Notes: a model not told the origin generated them from the sequence alone. Positions 37,478 through 47,792 are shown, counted from the stretch's first letter. The stretch: 64,000 nucleotides of DNA from Atlantibacter subterraneus (GCF_007570865.1 NZ_VLPS01000008.1:1-64000), one strand, 5' to 3'. Translations and numbers: made by a program.

Positions 37478-38293
37478 TCAGGCGGAATAGAGCGCCAGCA
37501 GTTCGTCCACTTTTTTACGGGTGCCGCCATTGCTGCTAATACTACGTCGCGCCCGCACCACGTGCAGGTCGTCAGCTTGCCGATACCACTGGCGGGTAAG
37601 TTCGGTATCGTGATTTGAAATCAACACCGGAACCTGGCTGACTTTAAGCCCATGAGCCAGATCGGCGAGATGCTGTTGCTGCTCGAAATTAAAACTGTTG
37701 GTGTGGTACGCGGTGAAATTTGCGGTGGCGGAAAGCGGCGCATAGGGCGGATCGCAATACACCACCGTGCCCTGCTGCGCGCGCGCCATGCTGCTGGCGT
37801 AACCTTCGCAAATAAACAGCGCGTTACGCGCCCGCTCCGCGAAGTGATACAGCTCATCTTCCGGGAAATAGGGTTTGCGATAACGCCCAAACGGGACGTT
37901 GAACTCGCCGCGTAAATTATACCGACACAGGCCATTGTACCCATGACGGTTGAGATACAAAAACAGCAGCGCGCGCCGGAACGGATCCTGGCTCTGATTA
38001 AATTCGTCACGCAGCTGGTAATAAACCTCGGACTGGTTTGACTCCGGCGTGAACAAATCCCGCGACTGCTGCACGTACTCATCGGTCTGGGTCTTGACGA
38101 TGTTGTACAGGCTAATCAAATCGCTGTTGATGTCTGCGAGAATATAGCGCGAATAGTCAGTATTGAGGAAAACCGACCCTGCGCCAACGAAAGGTTCTAT
38201 CAGGCAGTCACCCTGAGGAAGGTGCTTTTTGATTTCATCCAGCAGGGGGTATTTCCCCCCTGCCCATTTAAGAAAAGCGCGTTTTTTTTTCAT
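37478..38293 (-). CDS. dam: DNA adenine methylase (GATC)
   Basis: Methylates adenine in GATC for mismatch repair, replication timing and gene control. It is 271 residues. The SAM-binding motif FVGAGSVF is at residues 35-42 and the catalytic DPPY at 181-184. The protein ends LLALYSA, about seven residues shorter at the C-terminus than the E. coli enzyme as I recall; the missing tail is outside the catalytic core. It lies downstream of damX. Confidence 0.97.
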   Translation of the reverse strand: MKKKRAFLKWAGGKYPLLDEIKKHLPQGDCLIEPFVGAGSVFLNTDYSRYILADINSDLISLYNIVKTQTDEYVQQSRDLFTPESNQSEVYYQLRDEFNQSQDPFRRALLFLYLNRHGYNGLCRYNLRGEFNVPFGRYRKPYFPEDELYHFAERARNALFICEGYASSMARAQQGTVVYCDPPYAPLSATANFTAYHTNSFNFEQQQHLADLAHGLKVSQVPVLISNHDTELTRQWYRQADDLHVVRARRSISSNGGTRKKVDELLALYSA

Positions 38294-38359
38294 GCTGTCT
38301 TACTGATTAACCTTCTCTATCCAGGGAGAAGGCTCCTGGAGCATCCTGCGCTTTGATCA

Positions 38360-39646
38360 TTACTTCAGATCGGCCTGAACCTGATGGATCGGTTTCGCCC
38401 ATGGGTTTTTGGCCTGTACATCCGCCGGTAAGGTAGATACCGCACGCTTCGCGTCTTCTTTTGATGCATAAACGCCGCTAACCAACACATACCAGGGCTG
38501 CCCATTACGCGTTGTCTGGTACACCACGTAGTTTTTCAGGCTCTCTTTCTTCGCCCAGGCATTCAGGTTGTTATAGTTCGACGAACTGCTCAACTGAAGC
38601 GTGTAGTGGCTGGAAGGCGCTGATTTCAGTGAACCGACGTTGCCGCTTGACGCGCCTGCGCTGGCTGCCGGTGCTGATGCGGTCGCCGTCGCGGCTGGCG
38701 CGCTGGTGGTCGCTTTCGGCGCAGTAGCCGTTGCCGTCGGCGCTTTAACCGGGGCGCTGGCGCTGCCGGAATTGGCTGCAGGCGCGGTTTGTTTCACGGT
38801 CGCCGTCGGTTTTGTTTCTGTCGCTTTCGGCGCGGCTGGCTGGCGAGCCGGTGCGGTTTGCGTGGCCTGCGTTTTACGCGGCGCAGGTTCAATCACCGCC
38901 TGTTTGCGTTCGGTACGCGCAGGCTGCGCTTCATTGCTTGCAGCCTGTCGGCTGGCATGGCTGCCGGTAGACGCCACGGTAGCCGGTTCAGTCGGCAGCG
39001 TGGAATTGGTCACCGCCGCATCAATCTGGCCCTGCTGTGCAGTCAGCGCATTATTCAGGTCGCCCTGGACTTCAACACGTTGCTGGCCTTCAGGTGCCGC
39101 AGTCACCTGGCCCTGAGTCGGGGTGGAGGAAACCGGCGGTAAAGAGATATCCTGGCCGTTGGACGGATTCTCAGCGGAGGTCGCGCCCGGCGCTGGCTGG
39201 GTGCCATTGGCCTGGTTAGCGGCAGAGTTATCGCCGCCGTTGAGATTAACGCTCTTCTCGGCAGGTTGATTCTGCGCAGTGGTGGAATCTGACGATGGAG
39301 CCTTGAGCGCGGAGCCGATGCCAATAATCAGCAGCAACAGCACCAGAATGCCGACGCCCATCATGATGTGCTGGCGGGAAACCGGCCCTTTGGCGGGCGC
39401 TTTTTTACGTTTGCGCGGACGGCGCTCAACATCGGCGTCATCGGCTAATTCTTCTTCCGCTTCATACTCCGCCTCTTCGTCACGGGCGCGGCGCGCGCGC
39501 GTCGGACGACGATCGTCCGCGTCAAGATCGACATCGTCGATATTCAGCTGCGGTTCGTTGTCGTACTCGGAAGATTTACGGGAACGACCAGTACGACGAT
39601 CGCTGGGATCGGGTTTCAGCTCGTCTTCTGGTTTAAATTCATCCAT
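38360..39646 (-). CDS. damX: DamX, septal SPOR-domain protein
   Basis: Inner-membrane cell-division protein of 428 residues. An acidic/arginine-rich cytoplasmic N-terminus (1-95) is followed by one membrane span ([15 protein letters not shown], about 100-118). A long periplasmic Ala/Pro/Thr-rich linker follows, then a SPOR domain binding denuded peptidoglycan (about 345-425, [19 protein letters not shown]). The start ATG 39644-39646 gives [11 protein letters not shown], the family start. Confidence 0.96.
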   Translation of the reverse strand: MDEFKPEDELKPDPSDRRTGRSRKSSEYDNEPQLNIDDVDLDADDRRPTRARRARDEEAEYEAEEELADDADVERRPRKRKKAPAKGPVSRQHIMMGVGILVLLLLIIGIGSALKAPSSDSTTAQNQPAEKSVNLNGGDNSAANQANGTQPAPGATSAENPSNGQDISLPPVSSTPTQGQVTAAPEGQQRVEVQGDLNNALTAQQGQIDAAVTNSTLPTEPATVASTGSHASRQAASNEAQPARTERKQAVIEPAPRKTQATQTAPARQPAAPKATETKPTATVKQTAPAANSGSASAPVKAPTATATAPKATTSAPAATATASAPAASAGASSGNVGSLKSAPSSHYTLQLSSSSNYNNLNAWAKKESLKNYVVYQTTRNGQPWYVLVSGVYASKEDAKRAVSTLPADVQAKNPWAKPIHQVQADLK

Positions 39647-39734
39647 TTCACACCCCACTAAAAGGCTTATGTCAGTACTACTGCCATATCACCTGAATTA
39701 AACATCGCCTGTCGGCGAAATACCTTTTTAATAG

Positions 39735-40823
39735 TTACGCTTGCTGACAATCCGCAATCGCGCTAAGTACCAGCTCGTGCGATACGCCGCCGCGTACCTC
39801 ACTTTGACCAATTGCCAGCGGCAGCACCAGACGGAGCTCGCCAGCCAATACTTTTTTATCGCGCATCATGTGCGGCAAATAAGCGCCAGGCGACATGCTC
39901 TGCGGGCCATTCACCGGCAACCCTGCACGTTTAAGCAGCGTAATGATGCGCTGAATATCCTGTTCGCCAAACTGTCCTAACCGCTGCGCGGTACGCGCTG
40001 CCATCACCATACCGGCTGCAACGGCTTCGCCATGCAGCCAGTTGCCGTAGCCCATTTCCGCTTCGATGGCGTGGCCGAAGGTATGGCCCAGATTGAGTAA
40101 AGCACGTAAGCCGCTTTCGCGCTCGTCTGCTGCCACAACTTCTGCTTTCAGCTCACAACAACGGCGAATGCAGTACGCCATGGCCGTGGTGTCGAGCACC
40201 ATCACTGCATCCAGATTGGCTTCCAGCCAGTTAAAGAATTCGCCATCAAGAATGATGCCGTACTTGATGACTTCGGCCAGGCCGGAGGAGAGTTCGCGGG
40301 GAGGGAGGGTTTTTAAACAATCCAGATCGACCACCACCGACGCAGGCTGATAAAACGCGCCGATCATGTTTTTGCCGAGCGGATGGTTAACGGCGGTTTT
40401 GCCGCCAACTGAGGAGTCGACTTGCGAAAGCAGCGTCGTCGGCACCTGAATAAAACGTACGCCGCGCTGATAACAGGCCGCGGCGAAACCGGTGAGATCG
40501 CCAATCACGCCGCCGCCAAGGGCGACGAGCGTCGTATCCCGACCGTGGGGTTTTTCTAATAACGCACTGAAGACGGTTTCCAGCACGGCGAGGCTTTTAT
40601 GTTGCTCGCCATCAGGAAGGATAACCTGATCGACTTTGACACCCGCCTGTTCCAGCACCTGACGGACTTTATCAAGGTACAGCGGGGCCAGCGTTTCGTT
40701 AGTGACCAACATCGTCTGGTCACCCGCGCGCAAAGGCCAAAATGAAGCCGGCTGGTTGAATAAGCCGGCAGCGATGGTGATAGGGTAACTGCGTTCCCCG
40801 AGAGTGACTGTTAACTGCTCCAT
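39735..40823 (-). CDS. aroB: 3-dehydroquinate synthase
   Basis: Second enzyme of the shikimate pathway, 362 residues, NAD- and metal-dependent. It contains LALGGG-type [30 protein letters not shown] and the zinc-binding region [14 protein letters not shown]. The start ATG 40821-40823 ([14 protein letters not shown]) matches E. coli. It is next to aroK. Confidence 0.97.
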   Translation of the reverse strand: MEQLTVTLGERSYPITIAAGLFNQPASFWPLRAGDQTMLVTNETLAPLYLDKVRQVLEQAGVKVDQVILPDGEQHKSLAVLETVFSALLEKPHGRDTTLVALGGGVIGDLTGFAAACYQRGVRFIQVPTTLLSQVDSSVGGKTAVNHPLGKNMIGAFYQPASVVVDLDCLKTLPPRELSSGLAEVIKYGIILDGEFFNWLEANLDAVMVLDTTAMAYCIRRCCELKAEVVAADERESGLRALLNLGHTFGHAIEAEMGYGNWLHGEAVAAGMVMAARTAQRLGQFGEQDIQRIITLLKRAGLPVNGPQSMSPGAYLPHMMRDKKVLAGELRLVLPLAIGQSEVRGGVSHELVLSAIADCQQA

Positions 40824-40879
40824 GACGCTCAACACCTTCTGTTGCTTGTACCCGCGGGCGAGTGTTTATTTAGCCAGAA

Positions 40880-41401
40880 TCAGTTGTTTTCCAGCATATG
40901 AATAATCTGGTTTGCCACAACTTTCGCGCTTTGATCGTCAGTGCGAATGGTTACGTCGGCAATCTCTTCATACAGCGGATTGCGTTCACCGGCCAGCGCT
41001 TCCAGAACTTCGCGAGGCGGGGTTTCAACCTGCAACAAAGGACGCTTTTTATCGCGCTGGGTACGAGCCAGTTGTTTTTCGATGGTTGTCTCAAGGTAAA
41101 CCACGACGCCGCGAGCGGAGAGACGGTTACGGGTTTCGCGAGATTTTACAGAGCCGCCGCCGGTTGCCAGAACAATGCCTTGCTTCTCGGTGAGTTCATT
41201 GATGACTTTTTCTTCTCTGTCACGGAAGCCTTCTTCGCCTTCAACGTCGAAGACCCAACCTACATCAGCGCCGGTTCGTTTCTCAATCTCTTGATCAGAA
41301 TCGTAAAATTCCATATTGAGCTGCTGAGCTAACTGACGCCCAATCGTGCTTTTGCCAGCACCCATCGGCCCAACCAGAAAGATATTGCGTTTCTCTGCCA
41401 T
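40880..41401 (-). CDS. aroK: Shikimate kinase I
   Basis: Phosphorylates shikimate, 173 residues. The P-loop GPMGAGKST is at residues 11-19; [11 protein letters not shown] and ATGGGSV are the shikimate-binding motifs. It is the first gene of the aroK-aroB-damX-dam-rpe-gph-trpS series. Confidence 0.98.
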   Translation of the reverse strand: MAEKRNIFLVGPMGAGKSTIGRQLAQQLNMEFYDSDQEIEKRTGADVGWVFDVEGEEGFRDREEKVINELTEKQGIVLATGGGSVKSRETRNRLSARGVVVYLETTIEKQLARTQRDKKRPLLQVETPPREVLEALAGERNPLYEEIADVTIRTDDQSAKVVANQIIHMLENN

Positions 41402-41700
41402 TTTTTTGGTACTACTAAGACAATTCGTTGATGGTAAACCCGCTGCGCTTCATGTTTGCGTTACGGATAATGAACTGAAACCTCTTTATGCGATAGTGCG
41501 AGAGTCAGACCAAAAATTATCTCAACACTCAAGGTGGTTTGGCAACCGATTAAATTACCGCGCCCGAAGAGCTGGAGGGAAAAACGCCATCGGGAGTACC
41601 GAATTGGGCTGACACTCAAATCGGTACTCCTTGTATGCTAATTCGAGTCTGACGTCAAACGCCCGACCGAAGAAAAATGTGAAATCGACAATAAAGGACG
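41402..41700. other. aroK-hofQ gap
   Basis: 299 bases with no convincing gene; the open frame seen on the plus strand lacks codon character. It must hold the aroK promoter. One structure stands out: GGAGTACCGA (41593-41602) and TCGGTACTCC (41621-41630), a perfect 10-base inverted repeat with an 18-base loop. It could end the hof transcript or act as an operator. Confidence 0.4.
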
Positions 41701-42960
41701 CTACGTCTTCGGCGCGATCAGGCGCGGAGTAATGAACACCACCAGTTCTCGTCGTTCATCATCTTTCCCGTCATAGCTAAATAAGCCGCCCAGCAGCGGG
41801 ATATCGCCCAAAAACGGTACGCTGTCCTTACCGCCTTTACGCTTCTGCTGAAAAATGCCGCCGAGGGCAATCGTTTCGCCGTCTTTTATTTCCACCTGGG
41901 TTTCGATTTCCTGCTTATCAATCGCCATCACTTCGCCATCCGACTGCTTTAATACCTGCCCCGGCATATTCTGGCTGATGCGCAGTTTCATCCTGATCCT
42001 GCCAAAGGGTTGAATGGTTGGCGTCACCTCCATCCCCAATACCGCTTCTTTAAATTCGATTGAGGTCGCGCCGCTTTCGCCGCTGGAAACCTGATAGGGA
42101 ATTTCGCTGCCCTGTTTGATGCTTGCAGGCTGCTGGTGCGAAGCCAGCAGGCGCGGGCTGGCGATGATCTCCAGCTTATGCTTTTGTTCCAGCGCGGAAA
42201 GCTCGAGATCCAGCATGTTGCCGTTAATCCGGCCAACGTTAAAACTCAGTCGCGTTGAGGCTTCAGGAACAGAAAGATCGGCAGAAATCGCACTGGGGCG
42301 ATACAGCCGCTCTTTGCCTTCGCCCTCCGCCGTACTCCACTTTACGCCCAGCTCGCGCAGGCTGGTTTGATTGATGGTGACAATATGCGCCGAGAGTTCC
42401 ACCTGCCCTACCGGAATATCCATGCTGGCAATCCAGCTCTCTATCTTTTTGAGCGCCGCGCGGTTGTCGTCAATCAGCAGTCGGTTGGTGCGTTTATCCG
42501 CCATCACGCTGCCTTTCGGGCCCAGCAGTTTGTCACCCAGGGCCGTCATCGCCGCCGCCAGTTCTGTCGCATCGGCGTAGCGAAGGGACACCGTACGGGT
42601 ACTTAACGGCTGGTTACTGAGCCGCTTTAAGCGGGCTTGCTCTTCTTCTTGCTGCTGGCGCTGTTGCCATTCCGCTGGATAAACCCGCAGGATATTGCCC
42701 TCTTTACGCCAGTGAAGTTGGCCGATCTCCACAACGGTTTGAAAGGCCATCTGCCAGGGAACGTTCACCAGATGTAGCGTCACGTCACCCGCTACCTCGG
42801 GCGCAACGATCACGTTTTGTTTTTCCGTCTCCGCCAGCGCTTGTAAAACCTGACGTATGGGCACGTCATCAACGACCAGAGAGATATTACTTGCCGGCTT
42901 TGCGGCTATTGCGCCCAGTGGGAGCAGCATCAGCCCGGCTAATCTGCACATCCTTGCCAT
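41701..42960 (-). CDS. hofQ: HofQ, secretin-like outer-membrane protein
   Basis: PilQ-type secretin thought to form the DNA-uptake/type IV pilus pore, 419 residues. A signal peptide (MARMCRLAGLMLLPLGAIAA) precedes a secretin N/STN domain (VVDDVPIRQVLQALAE). The C-terminal secretin domain follows (IASPRLLASHQQPASIKQGSEIPYQ in part, ending VVFITPRLI). I prefer ATG 42958-42960 with AAGGAA upstream, so it overlaps hofP by about 74 bases. Confidence 0.9.
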   Translation of the reverse strand: MARMCRLAGLMLLPLGAIAAKPASNISLVVDDVPIRQVLQALAETEKQNVIVAPEVAGDVTLHLVNVPWQMAFQTVVEIGQLHWRKEGNILRVYPAEWQQRQQQEEEQARLKRLSNQPLSTRTVSLRYADATELAAAMTALGDKLLGPKGSVMADKRTNRLLIDDNRAALKKIESWIASMDIPVGQVELSAHIVTINQTSLRELGVKWSTAEGEGKERLYRPSAISADLSVPEASTRLSFNVGRINGNMLDLELSALEQKHKLEIIASPRLLASHQQPASIKQGSEIPYQVSSGESGATSIEFKEAVLGMEVTPTIQPFGRIRMKLRISQNMPGQVLKQSDGEVMAIDKQEIETQVEIKDGETIALGGIFQQKRKGGKDSVPFLGDIPLLGGLFSYDGKDDERRELVVFITPRLIAPKT

Positions 42961-43279
42961 AGAATTTTTCCTTCCGTTGCCAACGAATCTCACCGTTATC
43001 ACACCCGGCAGGTATGGCGAGCACCATCGCGTCCGTGGTGATGTCCTTAACCTGTAACTCTGCCGATAAATTCTGGTTCGGGCTCACCCGTAGCCATTTA
43101 CCTTCCGGGTTCTCAATTAACGCTTTAATTGCCGACGCGTTACCCACCGCGCCGTGAAAGCGCCATGTCTCCCACTGCGCGTACGGGCAGTTATTAACGG
43201 GCGGCTGGAAAGGATCGCGGGGAGCAGCATCCGCCGCCAGGCAGCACAATAGTGAAAGTGTCGCGATGCTATTTCTCAT
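42887..43279 (-). CDS. hofP: HofP, PilP-like periplasmic protein
   Basis: Small exported protein of 130 residues with a signal peptide (MRNSIATLSLLCCLAADAA) and the PilP-like sequence PRDPFQPP just after it. It is expected to link the inner-membrane Hof proteins to the HofQ secretin. It overlaps hofO by 11 bases and hofQ by about 74. Confidence 0.85.
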   Translation of the reverse strand: MRNSIATLSLLCCLAADAAPRDPFQPPVNNCPYAQWETWRFHGAVGNASAIKALIENPEGKWLRVSPNQNLSAELQVKDITTDAMVLAIPAGCDNGEIRWQRKEKFYGKDVQISRADAAPTGRNSRKAGK

Positions 43280-43753
43280 GGGCAGCCTCCAGCAGCAGGG
43301 TCACGGTTAGCGCTCCCCCTTCACCGGCTGCCACGGAGAAACGTTTTAAGCGCGCATCGGTACGGGATAGCGCGTTAAACAGCCCAGGCACGGGTAACCA
43401 TTGGCTGCGTAACTCCAGCTCGGCTGATTCACCCTCTGGCTGCCATTTCATCAGCGTCACGCCGGGGAGTTTACCCGTCGCCATGGCAGAGAAACTCTCT
43501 GATGTCAGAGCCGGTAAATTGCGTTGCGTTGCGTTGCGTTGAGTTGCGCGCCGAGTACGCGGCTTATTTGTTGCTCTTCTTTTATTGCCCGCACGCCCGC
43601 TGCCCGGCTGAGGCGTTGCTGCTCCAGCGCCTGGTAGCCCGGATGGATGACCCAAAGCCAGCCCAGCGCCATCAACAACATCATCGACGCCGCCCATGTG
43701 GCAACACGCAGCCTGGCATCCGCCGTAAGCCATTGTTCAAAGAGTCGGCGCAT
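43269..43753 (-). pseudogene. hofO: HofO (PilO-like), frameshifted at a pentanucleotide repeat
   Basis: The N-terminal frame starts ATG 43751-43753 (MRRLFEQWLTADARLRV) and has one membrane span (ATWAASMMLLMALGWLWVI). After 82 codons it runs into a stop at 43505-43507, just past (TTGCG)4. The C-terminal half (SESFSAMATGKLPGV to LLEAAHEK) is in the frame two bases on and ends at 43269. Removing one 5-base unit joins the frames into a protein of about 159 residues. It is therefore either a slipped, inactive gene or one that can switch by repeat slippage. The neighbours overlap it on both sides as in an intact operon. Confidence 0.85.
43519..43548. repeat. Pentanucleotide tandem repeat in hofO
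   Basis: (TTGCG)4 at 43519-43538, followed by the variant TTGAG and another TTGCG. On the coding strand it is (CGCAA)4. The frameshift in hofO falls exactly on this repeat. Confidence 0.95.
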
Positions 43754-44285
43754 CGTCAGGCTCCAGGGTCAACGACCAGTGAAATTGCCATGCGCCATCA
43801 CTATCGCGCGCGGTCGCCCCCTGATGAAGCATACCCGCGCCAGGCAACGCTTTTAGCGTCTCCGCCCACTGACTTAACGCTTCCGACGTTAAAGACTTGC
43901 CGGTGATCTCCAGCCGCCCGGCGTCAAAACGCAGCGCGGTAAACCAGACCGCATCCGGCAACTGCGCGGCGAGCTGTTCCAGCCGCTGTCCCCAACGTTG
44001 AAAAGTGGCCTGCGCCTTACGTGTCGCCAGCCGCTGCTGATGCTCAACCGCCAGCACGTCCAGTCGCTGGCGTTGCCGGGCATTGTCGCCACGAAGCGTT
44101 TTCAACTGTTGGGGCGACGGCTGCACTAACCGCCCCTGCTCGAGACAGTATTCGATATACCCACGCCACGTGCCGCACACCGCCGCAATCGTGATAAGGC
44201 CCGCCAGAAACAGGCTGGTCCACAATATCATTCGCTGCTTTAGCCGCTGCGCGCGCCAGGGAAGAAGATTAATTAGCCCGCTCAT
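43737..44285 (-). CDS. hofN: HofN, PilN-like inner-membrane protein
   Basis: PilN-type bitopic protein of 182 residues. A short cytoplasmic N-terminus with INLLPWR (the PilN conserved segment) is followed by one span (about 20-40), then a periplasmic coiled coil and a fimbrial-assembly domain. ATG 44283-44285 overlaps the hofM stop (ATGA). It overlaps hofO by 17 bases. Confidence 0.88.
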   Translation of the reverse strand: MSGLINLLPWRAQRLKQRMILWTSLFLAGLITIAAVCGTWRGYIEYCLEQGRLVQPSPQQLKTLRGDNARQRQRLDVLAVEHQQRLATRKAQATFQRWGQRLEQLAAQLPDAVWFTALRFDAGRLEITGKSLTSEALSQWAETLKALPGAGMLHQGATARDSDGAWQFHWSLTLEPDDAPTL

Positions 44286-45070
44286 ATCGGGTAATTCCCC
44301 ATCGCCAGGCCAAGCGCCACGGCAAAACGCCATTCGTCAGGCGCTTTTGGCGGATGTACCCATGTCAGCCAGCGCCAGGGATCGCAAACCGCTGCGCCCT
44401 CCTGCGGCGTGTCGCTACAGCAAAGCCATTGCGAGAGGGGAATAGACAGCGTCTGGGCCAGGCCGCCGAGGCCGCCTTCAGTCTGGCCTCCCCAACGTTC
44501 CCGTGTCGCCCAGAGCCACTGTTCGCCATCGCAGGCGGCAATTCCCTGTATCTGCGGCGCGGCGTAAGGAAAAAAGCTGGTTAATGCGCACGCATCGGGC
44601 GTAAGCGCGTAATAAGAAAACCCGCCACGCTCCAACAGCGCTATCACATCCCCCACTTCCTGACGGTGTGCTGCAGTGACGGAAAGCGTCTTTTGCGCCG
44701 CGTCAGGGCGGTAATCGGAAAAAAGGCTTTCCGGTGCCATTTGTAGCGCTTTTGCCGTCGCCGTCGTGACATAGGCCTGGCATTCAGACTCGCAAAGTTG
44801 GTCAGGTAGCGGCATGGTGCGCTGTAGCGTTCGCCTGGCCGGAAACGCAACGCGCAGATGATGCTGCGCTGGCAGTTCGGCACGCAGCGTTTGCAGGGCC
44901 TGAATGAGCGGCGCGTTGCTGATGATTAAGCCGTGGCAATCGGTCGCAGCGCTAAGCGGAAAATACCACCACTTTTTGAGCTGCCAGCCTTCCCGGCGGC
45001 GCTGCACCGCAACGGCCCTAATGCCATCCCTTTGAATATGAAGACCAATTTTCCAGACGCGACTCACCAT
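44282..45070 (-). CDS. hofM: HofM, PilM-like actin-fold protein
   Basis: First gene of hofMNOPQ, 262 residues. It is a cytoplasmic PilM-type protein (LRVAFPARRTLQRTMPLP, YRPDAAQKTLSVTAAH) expected to bind the HofN N-terminus. Sequence identity with E. coli HofM looks low. It is divergent from mrcA. No Sxy-type CRP site was seen in the 118-base gap. Confidence 0.85.
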   Translation of the reverse strand: MVSRVWKIGLHIQRDGIRAVAVQRRREGWQLKKWWYFPLSAATDCHGLIISNAPLIQALQTLRAELPAQHHLRVAFPARRTLQRTMPLPDQLCESECQAYVTTATAKALQMAPESLFSDYRPDAAQKTLSVTAAHRQEVGDVIALLERGGFSYYALTPDACALTSFFPYAAPQIQGIAACDGEQWLWATRERWGGQTEGGLGGLAQTLSIPLSQWLCCSDTPQEGAAVCDPWRWLTWVHPPKAPDEWRFAVALGLAMGNYPI

Positions 45071-45188
45071 ATTGCACTCCTTGCAGCCCCTGTTAATGAA
45101 AAGGACATATCAATGCTTCTGGCTTGCCTTTATACTACCGAGCTGTTGTTTATAAACTGCCCAATTGAAATCTGGTGAGAAATCCTCG

Positions 45189-47741
45189 GTGAAGTTCGTA
45201 AAGTATTTATTCATCCTTGCAGTGTGTTGCATCCTGCTGGGAGCAGGCTCGATTTATGGTTTGTACAAATATGTCGAGCCACAACTGCCTGACGTCGCGA
45301 CGCTGAAAGACGTGCGTTTGCAAATACCTATGCAGGTTTACAGCGCGGATAATGAACTTATTGCGCAGTTTGGCGAAAAGCGCCGCATCCCGTTAACGCT
45401 TAAGCAAATCCCGCCTGAACTGGTTAAAGCGATTATCGCCACCGAAGACAGCCGCTTTTATGAGCATCACGGCGTTGACCCGGTGGGGATTTTCCGCGCG
45501 ACCAGCGTGGCGCTGTTTTCAGGGCATGCCTCCCAGGGGGCCAGTACCATTACGCAGCAGCTGGCGCGTAACTTCTTCCTGAGCCCCGAGCGCAAGCTGA
45601 TGCGCAAGATTAAAGAGGTGTTCCTCGCCATTCGCATTGAGCAGTTGCTTAACAAAGACGACATTCTTGAGCTGTACCTCAACAAGATCTATCTCGGCTA
45701 CCGCGCCTATGGCGTTGGGGCTGCTGCACAGGTCTATTTTGGTAAAACCGTCGATCAGTTAACGCTCAGTGAGATTGCGGTGATTGCCGGTCTGCCGAAA
45801 GCGCCGTCGACCTATAACCCGCTGTATTCGCTGGATCGCGCCACCGCGCGTCGTAACGTGGTGCTGGCGCGTATGCTGAACGAAGGCTACATCACGCAGC
45901 AGCAGTACGACACGGCGCGTAGTGAAGCCATCGACGCCAACTATCACGCGCCGGAAATCGCGTTCTCTTCCCCTTACCTCGCGGAACTGGTGCGCCAGGA
46001 GATGGTGAGCCGCTACGGCGAAAAAGCCTACGAAGACGGCTACAAGGTTTACACCACCGTTAAGCGCAAAGATCAGCAGGCCGCACAGCAGGCGGTACGC
46101 GATAACGTTCTTGCCTATGACATGCGCCACGGCTACCGCGGCCCGGCTAACGTGCTGTGGAAAGTCGGCGAAGCGGCGTGGGACCAGAAGAAAATTATCG
46201 ATTCACTGAAAGGCCTACCGGGCTATGGCCCGCTGCGCGCCGCCGTGGTGACCCAGGCCAGCGCCGATGAGGCTACTGCGCTGATGGCCGATGGCTCCAG
46301 CGTGTCGCTGAAAATGGCCGGCGTGCGCTGGGCGCGCCCTTACCGTTCCGATACCGCCCAGGGGCCAACACCGCGCCGGGTGACTGACGTTTTGCAGGCG
46401 GGCCAGCAAATCTGGGTCCGTCAGGTGGATGAAAACTGGTGGCTGGCGCAGGTGCCGGACGTCAACTCTGCGCTGGTATCGCTCAACCCGCGTGACGGCG
46501 CGGTACTGGCGCTGGTAGGCGGCTTCGACTTTAACCAGAGCAAATTCAACCGCGCGACCCAGGCGCTGCGTCAGGTCGGCTCGAATATCAAACCGTTCCT
46601 TTACACCGCAGCGATGGATAAAGGGCTGACGCTGGCAAGCATCCTCAACGATGTGCCGATTTCACGCTGGGATGCAGGCGCAGGCTCTGACTGGCGTCCG
46701 AAAAACTCCCCGGCAGAGTATGCCGGCCCGATCCGTTTACGCCAGGGCTTAGGCCAGTCGAAAAACGTGGTGATGGTGCGCGCCATGCGCGCCATGGGCG
46801 TGGATTACGCTGCGGAATACCTGCAACGCTTTGGTTTCCCGGCGCAGAATATTGTGCATACCGAATCGCTGGCGCTGGGTTCCGCCTCCTTTACGCCGAT
46901 GCAGGTTGCGCGCGGCTATGCGGTGATGGCCAACGGCGGTTTCCTGGTGGACCCGTATTTCATCACCAAAATCGTCAATGAGCAGGGCGACAATATTTTC
47001 GAAGCCAAACCGAAAATCGCCTGCCCGGAGTGCGATCTGCCGGTGATTTATGGCGAAACGCCGAAATCCAACGTGCTGGATAATAACAACGTGGAAGATG
47101 TCGCTATCTCTCAGGAGCAGCAAAACGCCGCCGTGCCGATGCCGCAACTGGAGCAGGTCAACCGCGCGCTGGTGGCGCAAAGCCAGCCGCAGGAATATGC
47201 CCCCCACGTGATCAACACGCCGCTGGCCTTCCTGATGAAAAGCGCGCTGAACACCAACATCTTTGGCGAACCCGGCTGGCAAGGCACCGGCTGGCGTGCG
47301 GGCCGCGATCTTCAGCGTAAGGATATCGGCGGTAAAACCGGCACCACTAACAGCTCGAAGGATGCCTGGTTCTCCGGCTACGGTCCGGGCGTGGTGACCT
47401 CAGTGTGGATTGGTTTTGACGATCACCGTCGTGACCTTGGCCGCACCACCGCGTCTGGCGCAATCAAAGATCAGATCTCCGGTTATGAAGGCGGGGCGAA
47501 AAGCGCCCAGCCTGCCTGGGATGCCTTTATGAAATCGATTCTGGAAGGCGTGCCGGAAGAGCCGCTGACGCCGCCGCCGGGCATTATCAGCGTTAATATC
47601 GATCGCAGCACCGGCCAGTTGGCGAACGGCGGAAACAGTCGCGAAGAGTATTTCATTGAAGGGACGCAGCCGACGCAGCATGCGATTCATGAAGTGGGCA
47701 CCACTATTATCGACAACGGTGAAACCCACGAGCTGTTTTAA
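45189..47741 (+). CDS. mrcA: Penicillin-binding protein 1A
   Basis: Bifunctional peptidoglycan synthase of 850 residues. A membrane anchor (about 5-27) is followed by the transglycosylase domain with catalytic Glu86 (EDSRFYEHHG). An OB-like domain comes next, then the transpeptidase domain with Ser465 (SNIKPF) and the KTG box (GGKTGTTNSSK, about residue 715). I use GTG 45189, giving VKFVKYLFIL, as in the 850-residue E. coli form. An in-frame TTG at 45165 would add 8 residues (858). Confidence 0.97.
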   Translation: MKFVKYLFILAVCCILLGAGSIYGLYKYVEPQLPDVATLKDVRLQIPMQVYSADNELIAQFGEKRRIPLTLKQIPPELVKAIIATEDSRFYEHHGVDPVGIFRATSVALFSGHASQGASTITQQLARNFFLSPERKLMRKIKEVFLAIRIEQLLNKDDILELYLNKIYLGYRAYGVGAAAQVYFGKTVDQLTLSEIAVIAGLPKAPSTYNPLYSLDRATARRNVVLARMLNEGYITQQQYDTARSEAIDANYHAPEIAFSSPYLAELVRQEMVSRYGEKAYEDGYKVYTTVKRKDQQAAQQAVRDNVLAYDMRHGYRGPANVLWKVGEAAWDQKKIIDSLKGLPGYGPLRAAVVTQASADEATALMADGSSVSLKMAGVRWARPYRSDTAQGPTPRRVTDVLQAGQQIWVRQVDENWWLAQVPDVNSALVSLNPRDGAVLALVGGFDFNQSKFNRATQALRQVGSNIKPFLYTAAMDKGLTLASILNDVPISRWDAGAGSDWRPKNSPAEYAGPIRLRQGLGQSKNVVMVRAMRAMGVDYAAEYLQRFGFPAQNIVHTESLALGSASFTPMQVARGYAVMANGGFLVDPYFITKIVNEQGDNIFEAKPKIACPECDLPVIYGETPKSNVLDNNNVEDVAISQEQQNAAVPMPQLEQVNRALVAQSQPQEYAPHVINTPLAFLMKSALNTNIFGEPGWQGTGWRAGRDLQRKDIGGKTGTTNSSKDAWFSGYGPGVVTSVWIGFDDHRRDLGRTTASGAIKDQISGYEGGAKSAQPAWDAFMKSILEGVPEEPLTPPPGIISVNIDRSTGQLANGGNSREEYFIEGTQPTQHAIHEVGTTIIDNGETHELF

Positions 47742-47755
47742 CCGGTAGCGCTAAA

Positions 47756-47783
47756 AATTAAGGCCCTTTTCAGGGCCTTAATT
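47756..47783. terminator. Bidirectional mrcA/nudE terminator
   Basis: AATTAAGGCCCT, loop TTTC, AGGGCCTTAATT: a perfect 12-base stem between convergent genes. Confidence 0.75.
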
Positions 47784-47792
47784 ATTTGTCGT

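Noticed and set aside
38640-39142. Long plus-strand frames opposite damX
   Set aside because: They are low-complexity reflections of the Ala/Pro/Thr-rich DamX linker on the other strand.
41346-41612. Plus-strand 88-codon frame over the aroK start and upstream gap
   Set aside because: It overlaps the aroK start antisense, lacks a ribosome site and lacks any family feature.
43269-43733. A continuous 154-codon frame at hofO taken as an intact gene
   Set aside because: Its first part is a Gly/Ala/Arg-rich out-of-frame reading without a membrane span. The true HofO N-terminus is in the other frame from 43753.
45071-45188. Possible Sxy-dependent CRP site before hofM
   Set aside because: I searched both strands of the gap for TGCGA/TCGCA half sites and found none.
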